Assembly: GCA_964428795.1 (NCBI GenBank)
Contig: CAYRZL010000005.1
Coordinates: 1-64,000 of the forward strand
DNA: 64,000 nt
Reading direction: 5' to 3'
From: CAYRZL01 sp964428795
GTDB taxonomy: Bacteria; Bacillota; Clostridia; Lachnospirales; Lachnospiraceae
The translations under genes were made by a program, and so were the position numbers. A model generated the notes under the pieces. It worked only from the letters and a program-made list of their open reading frames with translations, was not told where the DNA came from and searched no databases. Every line of letters begins with the position of its first letter. The stretch's first letter is position 1. This document shows positions 62,825 through 64,000 of the stretch, piece after piece.

Positions 62825-63289
62825 CTATTCTATAATTGCCGCCTGAATGACCATATAAGCAGCTTCATTATCTGTCACAACCGCTAGTTCCATTTGCTCG
62901 ATACCATGTTCCTTCGCAATACGAATCAGTTGTTCTATCATGACCTTACCGATTCCCATTCCGGTAAATTTCTGATATAATGCCACAGCTATTGTGACAC
63001 GATGACGATATCTGCTTTGTGCCATCCCCATAAACGAACAATTTCCAACATGTTCTCCATCCAGGAAACCAACCAGCATCAAATTATTGGGGGATTCATT
63101 TTGCTTATGAATAAAATTCCTCTCATCTTCGATTGTCATTGTGATTTCTTCCGGTTCCCTTATCAGGAAAGGCGTTTCCGCAGATGTCACTTTCAAATAA
63201 TGCAGCAGTATCTTTGCATCATCTGCTGCCGCATTTCTTAAAATCAGTTCCTGTCCGTCCAAATCTGTTTTTATATCCTTTACTCTCAT
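62825..63289 (-). pseudogene. GNAT-family acetyltransferase, C-terminally truncated
   Basis: 154 codons. The fold is normal through K-F-T-G-M-G-I-G-K (acetyl-CoA loop) and V-V-T-D-N-E-A-A-Y, where relatives continue with a Y-x-K-x-G-F stretch and 20-30 more residues. Here the text changes after M-V-I-Q to A-A-I-I-E and stops. The change coincides with the direct repeat at 62826-62859, which suggests loss of the end by recombination. The last strand of the fold would be missing; activity is doubtful. It could still be a natural short variant. Confidence 0.55.
62826..62859. repeat. Direct repeat, right edge of the island
   Basis: Partner of 62363-62398, 463 bp apart. It contains the last codons of the truncated acetyltransferase, whose family resemblance stops within it. 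Confidence 0.55.
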
Positions 63290-63329
63290 CCTGTTTACAA
63301 ATAGCCTTTCTCACTCTTTTATCCGGATT

Positions 63330-63824
63330 CTAATAATAAAACCCTTCTCTTCTAAGTAGTTTCGCAAACTCAAATATCCTCTTCCCATTTGTCTCTGCCG
63401 GAAAACTGAAAGCAAAGCCGATTTCCTCCTCATTACTTTGCCATATATTTCGTTTTAAATCCTCTATCGTCTGACCCTCCCCATAAAAATCACAGAAGTA
63501 ATCTTCTACTCCATATGCTTCAAAATGATAGGATTTGATTTTTTCATATGCATATTCGAGTGCACTTGCACGTTTCAGTTTTGTGGAAACAGAGATTCCC
63601 TGAAAAGAAATTTCCACATCACACAATCCCTTTACACTTATGACAGGAATTGGATAAGACTCATATTGCCAGTTTCCCTCTTCTGTTTTGTGATAATGTC
63701 CACTGTACCAGCCGGATTCTAAAGAAAATATTCTATGGAATAAGGCACTTGTAATTTCGGCGGACTTCATATCCAGCTCATGATATGCCCTGTTTATTTC
63801 ATTCATCAATTCCTTTGTTATCAT
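63330..63824 (-). CDS. Hypothetical protein
   Basis: 164 residues, soluble, mixed alpha/beta, with many aromatic residues (S-G-W-Y-S-G-H-Y, Y-G-V-E-D-Y-F-C-D-F-Y). The opening N-E-I-N-R-A-Y-H-E-L-D helix and a strand-rich centre are visible. No family recognised. No strong ribosome site change; GAAAGG lies before the ATG. Confidence 0.55.
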   Translation of the reverse strand: MITKELMNEINRAYHELDMKSAEITSALFHRIFSLESGWYSGHYHKTEEGNWQYESYPIPVISVKGLCDVEISFQGISVSTKLKRASALEYAYEKIKSYHFEAYGVEDYFCDFYGEGQTIEDLKRNIWQSNEEEIGFAFSFPAETNGKRIFEFAKLLRREGFYY

Positions 63825-63855
63825 ACCTTTCTCCTATACCGCATCTTAATAATAT

Positions 63856-63897
63856 GAAAAACCTCCGCCGGAGCTTCCCTTCGCATGCTTAGCAACT
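63856..63897 (-). terminator. Terminator of the partial gene; copy B of the repeated element
   Basis: On the minus strand AAGCTCC-ggc-GGAGGTT followed by TTT. Shares 33 of 38 bases with 62545-62582. The stop codon of the partial gene lies inside the conserved part. Confidence 0.65.
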
Positions 63898-64000
63898 CAA
63901 AACAGGAAGCTCTTCTTTATCCATATCGTTATCTTTATATGTAATCCTGTATCCTCTGGCACCCTCTCTGGAACAAATAAAAGATGTAACTCCATTTTCT
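63889..64000 (-). CDS. C-terminal end of an unidentified gene (partial)
   Basis: Thirty-six codons open from the window edge to TAA at 63891-63889, beginning E-N-G-V-T-S-F-I-C-S-R-E-G-A-R and ending D-K-E-E-L-P-V-L-S-C. It stops directly at a terminator. Too short to name; the upstream part is outside the window. Confidence 0.5.
   Translation of the reverse strand, partial: ENGVTSFICSREGARGYRITYKDNDMDKEELPVLSC

Noticed and set aside
1..64000. tRNA, rRNA or known riboswitch
   Set aside because: No cloverleaf, rRNA-like or familiar riboswitch core was found by reading the intergenic regions on both strands; a covariance search would be needed to exclude weak ones.

Overview
This 64 kb window looks like chromosomal DNA of a gut-type Lachnospiraceae bacterium (Clostridia, Bacillota). 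Strong AGGAGG-type ribosome sites, tightly overlapping operons, a sepF/minCDE/mreCD division cluster, sporulation genes (yqfC/yqfD, a SpoVB/MurJ flippase, a BofC-like protein) and familiar Lachnospiraceae proteins (YnbB, DUF3048, DUF378) all fit. No rRNA, tRNA, CRISPR array or complete insertion sequence was seen. A 100-N assembly gap lies at 60401-60500, and both its flanks carry the same 55 bases.

Plus strand, 1-15.9 kb: an iron/heme island. It opens with the last codons of a ferredoxin-like gene and two overlapping DtxR-type regulators. An Rpn/PD-(D/E)XK nuclease with an elaborate leader follows. Then comes an eight-gene operon: a 1401-residue NEAT/FIVAR surface protein, a Shp-like heme relay protein, an IsdE-like lipoprotein, a FecCD permease, its ATPase, a DUF454 protein and two fused ABC half-transporters. 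The regulator operon and the heme operon share a promoter layout: a conserved upstream block at the same distance from the -35 box, and a TTAG...CTAA palindrome just after the -10 box. This suggests heme uptake under a metal-responsive repressor.

Minus strand, 15.9-25.2 kb: one long operon running from a TtcA-like PP-loop enzyme and a tyrosine recombinase into eleven genes of a multisubunit Mrp/Mbh-type cation/proton antiporter. It has three large NuoL/M/N-like subunits, and separate MbhD- and MbhE-like subunits in place of a fused MrpA C-terminus. No hydrogenase genes are present.

Minus strand, 25.3-58 kb: housekeeping. This covers rluD, lspA, aroB, sepF, yggS and a HlyD-like protein; a cell-shape cluster (radC-mreC-mreD-PBP2-minC-minD-minE-rodA-mgsA-like-dacF, without mreB); ynbB-miaA-mutL-mutS; two flavoproteins; a BofC-like gene with a possible forespore promoter; SpoVB/MurJ; DUF3048; and ybeY-phoH-yqfD-yqfC. 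One small plus-strand gene (DUF378) sits at 30.8 kb.

58-64 kb is more accessory: a URO-D-family protein with a LysR regulator, a divergent PlsY, two GNAT acetyltransferases (one truncated), an HD-domain protein and unknown genes. A roughly 430-bp island at 62.4-62.8 kb holds no convincing gene but has a consensus promoter, about 138 nt of non-coding sequence and two terminators, bounded by imperfect direct repeats. It is the best candidate here for an undescribed small RNA.
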